Shown here one piece after another: positions 24,204-31,521 of a stretch of 37,998 nt of DNA (positions are counted from its first letter, which is position 1; each line of letters starts with the position of its first letter). Below the pieces are notes generated by a model that saw only the letters and a program-made list of their open reading frames with translations, was not told the DNA's origin and ran no database searches. The position numbers and the translations under genes are program-made. Source of the stretch: CALVUJ01 sp045128835 (GTDB lineage: Bacteria > Bacillota_I > Bacilli_A > RFN20 > DUOF01); assembly GCA_045128835.1 (NCBI GenBank), contig JBGVRX010000012.1:1-37998 (forward strand), given 5' to 3'.

Positions 24204-24923
24204 TTGAAAAAAATACATTTTGAACATATAAATTCTACTTCATCATATTTAAAAGAGAATTATGATAAATACGATAATTTAACGTTTGTTTCTGCTGATT
24301 ATCAAGAGAATGGCCGTGGTAGAAATGGAAGAGTTTGGAGTAGTGAAGAAGGAGAAAATTTATTATTTTCTATTTTAATTAATGATGAAGTATTGTTCAA
24401 TAAAACAAGTGATTTATCATTGTCTAGTGCAGTATGTGTTTATAAATGTTTAAAGAATTTTAATATTGATGATGTTTCTATAAAGTGGCCAAATGATGTT
24501 TACATTAAGGGAAAAAAGATATCAGGAATACTTTTAGAGAGTGTTTCTTGCGGGAAAGGAATTGAGGCTCTAATTATAGGGGTAGGTATTAATGTTAATT
24601 CGGAAAAGTTCACTAATGACTTGATTAATGAGCCGACATCTATGTGCTTAGAGTTAGGAAAAAAAATTGATTTAGATGAAATAAGGCAAGTAATTTATAA
24701 TGAATTTATTGTTATGATAAATGATATTAAAAATGATAAAAGAAATTATTTAAAGGTTGTTAGAGATAACAATTATTTAAAAGGTAAGAAAGTGTATGCA
24801 TTAATAGATAATAAAAGAGAATTAGTGGAAGTTATTGATATTAATGATGATAATTCTTTGAAAGTATACGTTAATTCTAACTATTTAAATGTATATTCCG
24901 GGGAAGTAACTTTCCATGTTTAA
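24204..24923 (+). CDS. birA: biotin--protein ligase
   Basis: A 239-aa ligase that activates biotin with ATP and attaches it to the carrier Lys. The biotin/ATP loop GRGRNGR is at 37-43, followed by W45, and the core KWPND is near 94-98 with GKKISGILLES. The C-terminal SH3-like domain (GKKVYALIDNK) is present, but the N-terminal DNA-binding domain of bifunctional BirA is absent, so it should be an enzyme only. The start is TTG at 24204 behind GGGGTGAT. It lies just beyond the oad terminator, next to its likely substrate gene. Confidence 0.92.
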   Translation: MKKIHFEHINSTSSYLKENYDKYDNLTFVSADYQENGRGRNGRVWSSEEGENLLFSILINDEVLFNKTSDLSLSSAVCVYKCLKNFNIDDVSIKWPNDVYIKGKKISGILLESVSCGKGIEALIIGVGINVNSEKFTNDLINEPTSMCLELGKKIDLDEIRQVIYNEFIVMINDIKNDKRNYLKVVRDNNYLKGKKVYALIDNKRELVEVIDINDDNSLKVYVNSNYLNVYSGEVTFHV

Positions 24924-24934
24924 GTTATAGGTGA

Positions 24935-24963
24935 TTGACTTTTTACTTTTTGATTGCTAGAAT
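24935..24963 (+). promoter_or_regulatory. promoter for the 24985 gene
   Basis: TTGACT (24935-24940), a 17-bp spacer and TAGAAT (24958-24963), 21 bp before the start codon. Confidence 0.6.
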
Positions 24964-24984
24964 TGGAAAAGTAGGGGTGGAATT

Positions 24985-25497
24985 ATGATTAATATTCCTA
25001 GTGAATGGAAGAAAATTGATGAAAGTAATTACGATAAAATTGGTATTGTAAACAATAAATTTGTTAAGTGTGTAGCATCTTATGGGGTTCAAGATGGAGA
25101 TGTAGTTTCCGTCATTAACTTTTTTGATTATTCTGCTCATGATGAGGAGTTCTTAGACGAACTTGGAAGATACTATGATGAAATCAATGAAATGAATGAA
25201 ATTATTGATGGTGATCCTAGTGATGAAGATTATGAATGTACTGCAATATTAAGTAGTTTGTATCATGGTTATATTAATGAATCTAGAGGATTATATTATT
25301 TAAGCATTTGCAAAGCTTTGGTGGAAGATGGTTATTCTTATGATATTCAACTATTTAATAAAGGGAATAATGGAATATATTGTTTTGAAATTAGTGTTCC
25401 TAGTTTAGATGAAAAAGACATTATAAAAAGCGTAAGTGAAATACCTTACTTTAAAAATGCAATTTCTTGTTTAGAATATATTGCTGATAAGAAATAG
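24985..25497 (+). CDS. hypothetical acidic protein
   Basis: A 170-aa cytosolic protein I do not recognise. It is acidic throughout (stretches DEEFLDELGRYYDE and DGDPSDEDYE) and has beta-type segments (VSVINFFDYS, GIYCFEISVPSL) that suggest an alpha/beta fold; a role as a secretion-chaperone-like or immunity-type protein cannot be inferred safely. GGGGTGG is 5 bp before the ATG, it has its own good promoter, and it converges on the next gene across a shared terminator. Confidence 0.7.
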   Translation: MINIPSEWKKIDESNYDKIGIVNNKFVKCVASYGVQDGDVVSVINFFDYSAHDEEFLDELGRYYDEINEMNEIIDGDPSDEDYECTAILSSLYHGYINESRGLYYLSICKALVEDGYSYDIQLFNKGNNGIYCFEISVPSLDEKDIIKSVSEIPYFKNAISCLEYIADKK

Positions 25498-25503
25498 AAT
25501 ATG

Positions 25504-25530
25504 AAAAAAGCACCGATTGGTGCTTTTTTA
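25504..25530. terminator. bidirectional intrinsic terminator
   Basis: AAAAAAGCACC and GGTGCTTTTTT form a perfect 11-bp stem around GATT, usable from both sides by the convergent genes. Confidence 0.85.
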
Positions 25531-25998
25531 TTATCTTCGTGAATTTAATTTTTCTTTTTCAATTTCTCTTTCAATAGCAGCTTTCTTTTCTTCAAGTTTA
25601 GCTAGAGCTTGAGGCATTTTTTCAATTCTTTTCTTCATTGCAGCTTTTCTTGCTGAGTTTACGCCTCCCATTACTGCGCCTGTAGGAAGTGCTATTGCTG
25701 CGATAGGAGCAGCTAGTACAGCAGTTAAGGCAATACTTGGTACAGCTAAAGGTGTAGATAATGCACACATTGCTATACGTTGTCCTTTGGTTTCACTTTC
25801 CATTGCATCCATGTACATTTCAATTCCAAGCATAGCAGGAAGAAATGCAGCAGGGAGTACTTCAGGAATAAACTCTAAACTTGACAACATTGTGTCTCCG
25901 AATCCCTCAATCTTATCACGGGTTTCGCTCATTGATTGAAGTTTTTGGATTTTCTCTTCAATTCTTTGTTTTTCTTTTGTTAGTTTTTCTATAGACAT
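25531..25998 (-). CDS. hypothetical coiled-coil / hydrophobic-core protein
   Basis: A 155-aa protein starting at 25998, 6 bp after AGGTGAT. It has a three-part layout: a charged N-terminal helix (about 1-35) with coiled-coil pattern (EKQRIEEKIQKLQ), a central Ala/Pro/Gly-rich hydrophobic region (about 40-115; VLAAPIAAIALPTGAVMGG) and a very basic C-terminal helix (KKRIEKMPQALAKLEEKKAA). The middle could insert in membranes as a hairpin. No signal peptide. The family is unknown to me. Confidence 0.7.
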   Translation of the reverse strand: MSIEKLTKEKQRIEEKIQKLQSMSETRDKIEGFGDTMLSSLEFIPEVLPAAFLPAMLGIEMYMDAMESETKGQRIAMCALSTPLAVPSIALTAVLAAPIAAIALPTGAVMGGVNSARKAAMKKRIEKMPQALAKLEEKKAAIEREIEKEKLNSRR

Positions 25999-26017
25999 AA
26001 TTATCACCTACAATTTC

Positions 26018-26045
26018 ATGATATCATTATAGAAATTTTTGTCAA
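26018..26045 (-). promoter_or_regulatory. promoter for the leftward coiled-coil protein gene
   Basis: Reading leftward: TTGACA (26045-26040), a 16-bp spacer and TATCAT (26023-26018), about 20 bp before the start codon. Confidence 0.6.
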
Positions 26046-26075
26046 TGATTTTTGGGCCGTCAACTTTTTAATTTG

Positions 26076-26453
26076 TTAACATCTTTTGATTTTTTCTAAA
26101 TGAGTTTTTATTGCTTTAAAAGTGGTTTCACTTATCACGTGTTCTATTTTGCAGCAGTCTATTTCGCTAGTCTCTTCATCTATTCCTAGTTCTATTAGAA
26201 ACTCTTTTATTGTTAGGTGTTTTTCATAAATTTTTCTTGCGATTTCTTCACCTTTTGAAGTTAATATGACTTCTCCATAAGAATCTTTTTCTATTAGACC
26301 ATTTTCTTTTAAAACATTCATTGCTTTGTTTACTCCTGGTTTTGATACGTTTAGATGTTTGGCTATATCAATTGATCGAACTTTTCCTTGTTTTAGTTTT
26401 AAAATGTATATAGTCTCTAAATAATCTTCATTAGAATCTGTTAAAAGTTTCAT
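26076..26453 (-). CDS. DtxR/MntR-family metal-dependent repressor
   Basis: A 125-aa regulator; the start at 26453 follows GAGGTG, and the longer frame to 26486 has none. The N-terminal winged helix opens NEDYLETIY and contains SKPGVNKAMNVLKENGLI as recognition helix. The dimerisation domain keeps metal ligands: D10, E13, H79, C101, E104 and H105 (DCCKIEH). There is no SH3 domain, as in MntR. D10 with E13 is the MntR pattern and C101 is the DtxR/IdeR pattern. Placed divergently from feoA, it is most likely an Fe2+-responsive repressor of the feo genes. Confidence 0.85.
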   Translation of the reverse strand: MKLLTDSNEDYLETIYILKLKQGKVRSIDIAKHLNVSKPGVNKAMNVLKENGLIEKDSYGEVILTSKGEEIARKIYEKHLTIKEFLIELGIDEETSEIDCCKIEHVISETTFKAIKTHLEKIKRC

Positions 26454-26476
26454 TATAAGCACCTCTTTATGCATAA

Positions 26477-26505
26477 AGTATACCATATTATTATTTTATA
26501 AAATA
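26477..26505 (-). promoter_or_regulatory. extended -10 promoter for the repressor gene
   Basis: Reading leftward: TGGTATACT (TGn plus TATACT at 26482-26477) with only a weak -35 (TATTTT at 26505-26500). The gene starts 24 bp downstream. Confidence 0.55.
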
Positions 26506-26520
26506 GGAAAAAGAAACAAA

Positions 26521-26538
26521 AGTTAACTAAAGTTAACT
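26521..26538. promoter_or_regulatory. tandem AGTTAACT palindromes, putative repressor operator 1
   Basis: Two identical 8-bp palindromes at 26521-26528 and 26531-26538, exactly 10 bp apart (one helical turn), between the divergent regulator and feo promoters. Confidence 0.6.
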
Positions 26539-26545
26539 AAATGCG

Positions 26546-26579
26546 TTGACCTTTTTAGATTTAAGTGAAATAATATAAT
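26546..26579 (+). promoter_or_regulatory. feo promoter region
   Basis: TTGACC at 26546-26551 is the best -35. Possible -10 hexamers are AATAAT (26569-26574, 17-bp spacer), TAATAT (26571-26576) and a perfect TATAAT (26574-26579), the last with a poor -35. The exact pair is not resolved. Confidence 0.5.
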
Positions 26580-26586
26580 TGTAAAA

Positions 26587-26606
26587 AATTAACCTAGGTT
26601 AACTTG
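26587..26606. promoter_or_regulatory. TTAACCTAGGTTAA palindrome, putative repressor operator 2
   Basis: A perfect 14-bp palindrome at 26589-26602 with partial symmetry beyond it, between the -10 region and the feoA ribosome binding site. The half-site TTAACC resembles iron-box half-sites of DtxR-type repressors and is related to the AGTTAACT units upstream. Confidence 0.65.
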
Positions 26607-26620
26607 AAGGGGTGTCTACT

Positions 26621-26848
26621 ATGAAAATGAGTGGTTTGAAAAAAGGGGAAAAGGGCATTGTAATTTCTGTTAATCATTCAAATAAAAGTTTGAGAAAAAG
26701 AATGTTAGATATGGGGATTACTAAAGGTGTTGAGGTGATTATAAAAAAAGTCGCTCCTTTCGGTGATCCTGTGTGTATTGAACTTAGAGGATACGAGTTG
26801 TGTTTAAGAAAATCTGATTTGGTGGATGTCGAGGTGAGTAAATTATGA
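26621..26848 (+). CDS. feoA: FeoA, ferrous iron transport accessory protein
   Basis: A 75-aa SH3-like cytosolic protein that assists FeoB. Characteristic segments are LKKGEKGIVISV, the core RKRMLDMGITKGVEV, APFGDPVCIELRGYELCLRKSD. The ATG at 26621 is 8 bp after AAGGGG; an in-frame GTG at 26612 overlaps that site and is unlikely. Its stop overlaps the feoB start by 4 bp (ATGA), so the two are translationally coupled. Confidence 0.93.
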   Translation: MKMSGLKKGEKGIVISVNHSNKSLRKRMLDMGITKGVEVIIKKVAPFGDPVCIELRGYELCLRKSDLVDVEVSKL

Positions 26849-28809
26849 AAATAGCATTAGTGGGTAATCAAAACTGTGGTAAAACAACGTTATTTAATTT
26901 ACTTACAGGCATGAATCAAAAAATAGGAAATTGGCCAGGAGTTACTGTAGAAAAGAAATTTGGCATAATAAAAGATAGTGAAAATGAACTTGTAGACTTA
27001 CCTGGGGTTTATTCACTTACTCCTTATAGTGAAGAAGAGAGGATAACTAGAGATTTTATTTTAAATAAGCAATGTGATTTAATAATTAATGTTATAGATG
27101 TATCGTGCATTGAAAGAAGTTTGTATTTGACTACTCAATTATTAGAAGTGGATGTTCCTGTTATTGTTGTTTTGAATATGGCGGATTTGTTGGATAAAAA
27201 AGGTATAAAAGTTGATGTAAATAGATTGGCAACTTTGTTAGGGGTTAAAGTTGTAAAGGTATCTGCTTTAAAAAATATAGGTGTCGAAGAATTAAAACAG
27301 TCATTTGAAGATGTTAAAGTGAATAGTAAAAAAATTTTTTCTAGTGATATTGAAAGTTCTGTAGAATTGATTAGCGAAAGTGTTGAATCTAATAAAAGGT
27401 TTATAAGTTTAAAAATTTTAGAAAATGACTTGGAGTATTTAAGAAAAATAGAGAATAATACAGAACTTTTAAATAAAATTAGAATAAATCAAAAGGAAGA
27501 AATGGATTCTGTTATTGCAGATCAAAGATATAAATATATAAGTGAGTTAAAAAAAGAGTGTTTTGTTGTTGAAAAAAGAAAGGTGAATATTAGCGAGAAA
27601 CTAGATAAGGTATTTTTAAATAAATGGTTTGCTTTACCAATATTTGCTTTTATTATGTTTGGTATTTATTATTTGTCAGTTGGAGTGATAGGTAGTGCTA
27701 CTGTTGATTTGGTAGATGCCTTTGTTGGTTCATTTGGGGATGAGATTTCTTTAATGTTGGAAAAAATAAATACCTCGCCTTGGTTAATTAGTTTGATTGT
27801 TGATGGTATAATTGCCGGTGTTGGAGCTGTTTTAAATTTTATACCTCAGCTTATTATTTTGTTTATGTGTATATCATTGCTTGAAACTAGTGGATATATG
27901 GCAAGAATTTCATTCTTTTTAGATATGATTTTTAAAAAATTTGGACTTAGTGGTAAGACTTTAGTTCCTTTTATTGTTGGAAGTGGTTGTAGTGTTCCAG
28001 GTATTATGGCGACTAGAACTATTGAAAATAAGGATGAAAGAGAGATGGCCATAGTATTAACGCCTTTTATTCCATGTAGCGCTAAACTTCCAATTATTGC
28101 CTTGTTTGCAGAATTTTTCTTTCCAAATAGTTCGGGACTTGTTAGTGCGTCTTTATATTTTTTATCTATATTAGTTATCTTGTTATTGTCCTTATTATTG
28201 AAGAAGTTTATTTATAGAAATGAGTCTAATAGTTACATAAGTGAATTGCCAGAATATAAGCTTCCAAGTTTAAAATATGTTTTTAAAGATGTTATGGAAA
28301 AAGTTTTTTCTTTTATTAAAAGGGCAGGATCTGTTATTTTAGTTGCTTCTATTGTTATTTGGGTTTTATTATCATTCTCTTGGAGATTTGAGTATGGAGT
28401 TGAAGTAGAGAATAGCATTTTAGCAAGCATAGGAAAAAGTTTTTCTTGGGTATTTTATCCGATGTTAGGAGAGTTTAGTTGGGAAGCGACAGTAAGTGCA
28501 GTTCAAGGGCTAGTAGCGAAAGAACAAGTTGTTGGCTCTATGGCTGTAATTGGTAATATGAGTGAAGATACGTTAAGTAGTATTTCCTTGTTTACAAGTT
28601 CCTCATTTGGCTTTTTCACTTCAGCTTCGGCTTATGCATATGTTGTTTTTAATTTGTTTAGTGCCCCATGCTTTGGGGCAATAGGAGCAATGAAAAAAGA
28701 ATTTGGTAGTTTAAAAAAGACTTTATTAGCGGTCCTTTTACAATGTGTAGTGGCTTGGGTTATTTCTGTATTAATATATATTATAGGTACATTAATCATA
28801 GGAGGATGA
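26845..28809 (+). CDS. feoB: FeoB, Fe2+ transporter with G domain
   Basis: A 654-aa inner-membrane Fe2+ importer. The N-terminal GTPase has G1 GNQNCGKTT (7-15), G2 in NWPGVTVEKK, G3 DLPGVYSL, G4 NMAD and G5 SALKN, followed by the helical GDI-like domain. The membrane part has both Gate motifs, including GSGCSVPGIMATRTIE and PFIPCSAKLPI, and ends in three helices. Length is typical of shorter Firmicute FeoBs. It is coupled to feoA and followed 4 bp later by the small Cys-rich gene. Confidence 0.95.
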   Translation: MKIALVGNQNCGKTTLFNLLTGMNQKIGNWPGVTVEKKFGIIKDSENELVDLPGVYSLTPYSEEERITRDFILNKQCDLIINVIDVSCIERSLYLTTQLLEVDVPVIVVLNMADLLDKKGIKVDVNRLATLLGVKVVKVSALKNIGVEELKQSFEDVKVNSKKIFSSDIESSVELISESVESNKRFISLKILENDLEYLRKIENNTELLNKIRINQKEEMDSVIADQRYKYISELKKECFVVEKRKVNISEKLDKVFLNKWFALPIFAFIMFGIYYLSVGVIGSATVDLVDAFVGSFGDEISLMLEKINTSPWLISLIVDGIIAGVGAVLNFIPQLIILFMCISLLETSGYMARISFFLDMIFKKFGLSGKTLVPFIVGSGCSVPGIMATRTIENKDEREMAIVLTPFIPCSAKLPIIALFAEFFFPNSSGLVSASLYFLSILVILLLSLLLKKFIYRNESNSYISELPEYKLPSLKYVFKDVMEKVFSFIKRAGSVILVASIVIWVLLSFSWRFEYGVEVENSILASIGKSFSWVFYPMLGEFSWEATVSAVQGLVAKEQVVGSMAVIGNMSEDTLSSISLFTSSSFGFFTSASAYAYVVFNLFSAPCFGAIGAMKKEFGSLKKTLLAVLLQCVVAWVISVLIYIIGTLIIGG

Positions 28810-28813
28810 TACT

Positions 28814-28972
28814 ATGACTTTCACAGATATTTTGCTAGTTATATTATTAGCCGCTATTGTTATTGCGGTAATTTATTTTTCATTTATAAAAAACAAAGGA
28901 AATCCTTGTTGGAATTGCCCTTATTCTAAAAATTGTAATAAAGCCAAGTGTAAAACTTTAAAGAAAAAATAA
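28814..28972 (+). CDS. FeoB-associated Cys-rich membrane protein
   Basis: A 52-aa protein: an N-terminal membrane helix (about 5-25, ILLVILLAAIVIAVIYF) and a short tail with four cysteines, C32, C35, C41 and C46 (CWNCPYSKNC...C). This matches the small FeoB-associated Cys-rich proteins that replace FeoC in many Firmicutes; the Cys may hold iron or an Fe-S cluster near the FeoB exit. GGAGG at the end of feoB serves as ribosome binding site. It ends the feo operon before a terminator at 28974. Confidence 0.85.
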   Translation: MTFTDILLVILLAAIVIAVIYFSFIKNKGNPCWNCPYSKNCNKAKCKTLKKK

Positions 28973-28973
28973 G

Positions 28974-29010
28974 AGATAAATTTAATTAGATTCATATTTA
29001 TCTTTTTTTT
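28974..29010 (+). terminator. intrinsic terminator of the feo operon
   Basis: AGATAAAT (28974-28981) pairs with ATTTATCT (28996-29003) over a 14-base loop, followed by T7. Confidence 0.65.
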
Positions 29011-29061
29011 GTCGTGTGTTAAAATTTATAGGGTAAAAATATAATAATGAGGGGGCGTTTT

Positions 29062-29949
29062 ATGGATACTATATTAAAATTAGAACACGTTTCTAAATTG
29101 TATGGTGATAATTTAGTTGTTAATAATGCCAGTTTTGAAATAGAAAAAGGCTGTGTTTGTGGCTTGCTAGGTCCTAATGGAGCAGGTAAAACAACAATTA
29201 TGAAAATTATAATGAATCAAGTTAAATGTGATAATGGTTTTGTTGAGCATGATAGTAATTTGAAAATTAGGTATCTTCAAGATGTTCCGGAGTTTTATGA
29301 GTTTTATTCTGTTAAAGAGTATCTAAATTTCATTTTAGAAATTAATAATTATTCTAAAGATAAAGAAAATAGAATAAATGAAGTTTTACTTATGTTAAAT
29401 CTTGAAAGTCATAGTAATAAGATAGTGAGAAGATTATCTAGAGGACTAAGACAAAAATTAGGTATAGCTTCTGTTATAATTGATGAACCTGATGTTTTAA
29501 TTTTAGATGAACCGGTATCTGCTCTTGATCCACTTGGAAGAAAAGAGATGTTTGATATTATTTTATCTTTAAAGGGTAAAACAACAGTTATTTTTTCTTC
29601 ACACATTTTGAATGATATAGAAAGAGTATGTGATAGGGTTATTTTAATAAATAGAGGAAAAATTATTTTAAATAATAAAATTGAAGAATTAGCTTTAGAA
29701 AAGAAGACTTTATTAGTCATGTTTAATAGTAGAGAAGATTTATTAAAAGTAAGGGAAGATATTAATTATTCAACTAGATTTAGTGAAAGAATTCAAGATT
29801 GTTTAGAGATTGAATGTGATGACGTTTTAAAACTCCAAAAAGAAGTTTTTGAATTATTGATAAAGCATGCTGTAGGAGTAAAATGCATCACCAATAAGAG
29901 TGAAAGTTTAGAAGAAATCTTTTTAAGGGAGGTTAAGAAAAATGCGTAA
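29062..29949 (+). CDS. ABC transporter ATP-binding protein
   Basis: A 295-aa nucleotide-binding subunit, started at the ATG 6 bp after GAGGGGG. Walker A is GPNGAGKT (37-44), the signature is a variant LSRGLRQ in place of LSGGQ, Walker B is LILDEPVSALDP and the H-loop FSSHIL. The C-terminal 80 residues are the extension usual in ABC-2 exporters of the NatA/CcmA type. Its last 8 bp overlap the permease gene. The substrate could be a peptide, drug or ion; nothing here decides. Confidence 0.9.
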   Translation: MDTILKLEHVSKLYGDNLVVNNASFEIEKGCVCGLLGPNGAGKTTIMKIIMNQVKCDNGFVEHDSNLKIRYLQDVPEFYEFYSVKEYLNFILEINNYSKDKENRINEVLLMLNLESHSNKIVRRLSRGLRQKLGIASVIIDEPDVLILDEPVSALDPLGRKEMFDIILSLKGKTTVIFSSHILNDIERVCDRVILINRGKIILNNKIEELALEKKTLLVMFNSREDLLKVREDINYSTRFSERIQDCLEIECDDVLKLQKEVFELLIKHAVGVKCITNKSESLEEIFLREVKKNA

Positions 29950-30754
29950 TTTTATAATTTTACTTAAGAAGAATTTATTAGAGATGATAAGAAATAAAAG
30001 AATTATTATTTTTGGATTGGTTTTTGTAGCAATAAGCATTATTAGTGCATTAACTGCAAAGTTCTTACCTGAATTGTACAAACTGTTACTTGGAAGTATG
30101 GAAATGAGCGGAATGTATGTTGTTCAAGAAGGTACGGTAGCAGACTCTTATGTTCAATTTATTGCTAATATGGGAGAGGTTACGGTTTTATTAGTTGCTA
30201 TTATGTTTGCTAGTACTATAACTAAAGAAAAGACTACAGGGACATATCAAACTTTAAAAATGAATGGTGTTAAGGACCATGAAATTGTTTTATCACATTT
30301 TGTTGCCCAAGTTCTTTTGGTAACTTTAAGCTATATTTTGAGTGTAGCAGCACTTGTGGTTTTAAATATTTTATTCTTTAATCAAATAATGGGATTAAGG
30401 GGATTTGTAGTTTTGATTTATATTTACTTGTTATTACTTGTGACAATAGGTTTCTCTTTATTGTCTAGTTGTATATGTAAAAAGAGTGGTAAATCATATC
30501 TTGTTGTTATTTTGAGTTATTTTGGTTTTATGATATTAGACTTAGTTCCTCGTATTAATAAAGTTAATCCATTTCATTTGTTAACTATTAGTACGGAATT
30601 AATGTATACAGAAGCATATGTTTTAAAAGATCATTTATTAACATCATTAAGTTCTTTTGGAATTATCATTATTTTAGTAATACTTTCATTGTTATTTGTA
30701 AAAAATAGAATAAACAATAAAAGAGAGATAATGAATGAGGAACATAACGTATAA
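29942..30754 (+). CDS. ABC-2 type permease
   Basis: A 270-aa membrane subunit of the ABC-2/NatB type, partner of the preceding ATPase (8-bp overlap). The N-terminal basic segment and helix (MIRNKRIIIFGLVFVAI) are followed by a loop, the coupling-helix region TKEKTTGTYQTLKMNG and four further helices; the extracytoplasmic loop is at about 45-75. The pair would form a homodimeric or 2+2 exporter. It overlaps the downstream HD gene by 20 bp, so the three genes form one unit. Confidence 0.87.
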   Translation: MRNFIILLKKNLLEMIRNKRIIIFGLVFVAISIISALTAKFLPELYKLLLGSMEMSGMYVVQEGTVADSYVQFIANMGEVTVLLVAIMFASTITKEKTTGTYQTLKMNGVKDHEIVLSHFVAQVLLVTLSYILSVAALVVLNILFFNQIMGLRGFVVLIYIYLLLLVTIGFSLLSSCICKKSGKSYLVVILSYFGFMILDLVPRINKVNPFHLLTISTELMYTEAYVLKDHLLTSLSSFGIIIILVILSLLFVKNRINNKREIMNEEHNV

Positions 30755-31229
30755 GGAATATGAAGAGTTTAAAAGTATTGTATTAGAAATTATTAAGACT
30801 GATAAGTTCAAGAGTATGAAAGATATAAAGCAGCATAGATTTGCGAATTGTTACGAGCATAGTATCAATGTTGCTACTAAATGTTTTATTTTGTCTAGAC
30901 GATTAAATTTGAAGATTGATTTGACCTCTCTTATAAGAGGTGCTTTACTCCATGATTTCTATTTATATGATTGGAGAGAAAATAAGAAACAACATTTAAA
31001 TCATGGATATGTTCATCCTAAAATCGCACTAGAAAATGCTAGGAAAGAATTTGGAAAATTAAATAAGATTGAAGAAGATATTATTTTATCTCATATGTGG
31101 CCGGTTACTTTCTTTAGATTCCCTAGATATAAGGAGTCTTATTTAGTTTGTTTTAGTGATAAAATATGTGCGATGAAAGAGTTTTTTGGAGGTACAAGAG
31201 ATAAGAGGTTAAATAAAAAATTAAAATGA
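30735..31229 (+). CDS. HD-domain protein
   Basis: A 164-aa stand-alone HD-superfamily protein. Ligands in order are H42 (YEHSINVA), H73-D74 (LLHDFYLYDW), H90 or H94 (HGYVHP), the His of LSHMWP, and D in CFSDKI. The YLYDW and MWPVTFFRFPR signatures belong to a Firmicute subgroup of predicted phosphohydrolases with unknown substrate. It begins inside the permease gene (20-bp overlap), hence probably co-translated with the exporter, though the functional link is unclear. Confidence 0.82.
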   Translation: MRNITYKEYEEFKSIVLEIIKTDKFKSMKDIKQHRFANCYEHSINVATKCFILSRRLNLKIDLTSLIRGALLHDFYLYDWRENKKQHLNHGYVHPKIALENARKEFGKLNKIEEDIILSHMWPVTFFRFPRYKESYLVCFSDKICAMKEFFGGTRDKRLNKKLK

Positions 31230-31257
31230 TTTACAAATCGTAGAAAGATGATATAAT
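31230..31257 (+). promoter_or_regulatory. leuS promoter
   Basis: TTTACA (31230-31235), a 16-bp spacer and a perfect TATAAT (31252-31257), about 7 bp before the T-box transcript. Confidence 0.65.
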
Positions 31258-31263
31258 TAATTC

Positions 31264-31496
31264 ATCTGCTGAGAAGAAGAGTAGTACTTATTGATTTTGA
31301 TATAGAGATCTAATGGTTGGTGGAAATTAGAACAAATAGGTAGGGAACTTGCTTTGGAGCTATACTAGTGATAAGTTAGTATCGTTAGCTTGCGTTAATA
31401 GTAATTAAGTGTGTAGAGCAATCTATGAATTAGGATGGTACCGCTTTTTAAATATAGTTTAAGAAGTTCCTATTTTTTATAGGAGCTTTTTTATTT
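31264..31496 (+). promoter_or_regulatory. T-box riboswitch controlling leuS
   Basis: The leader has the T-box parts in order: stem I with an AGTA segment near 31280, the GGTTGGTGG and GAA bulge region (31313-31345), a specifier candidate CTT at 31348-31350 (the overlapping TTG is also Leu), and the T-box sequence AGGATGGTACCGC near 31432-31444. Its terminator is at 31463-31496. Uncharged tRNA-Leu would pair with codon and T-box and favour antitermination. The T-box reads AGGATGG where AGGGTGG is usual. Confidence 0.85.
31463..31496 (+). terminator. T-box terminator hairpin
   Basis: AAGTTCCTAT and ATAGGAGCTT form the stem (an internal mismatch at TT/AG) around T5, followed by T-rich sequence. 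It lies between the T-box sequence and leuS. Confidence 0.75.
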
Positions 31497-31521
31497 TGAA
31501 AAATACTAAGGGGGATAAAGT

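Noticed and set aside
29040..29045. TATAAT as promoter for the ABC exporter
   Set aside because: Transcription would begin inside the ribosome binding site at 29050-29055, and no -35 is present.
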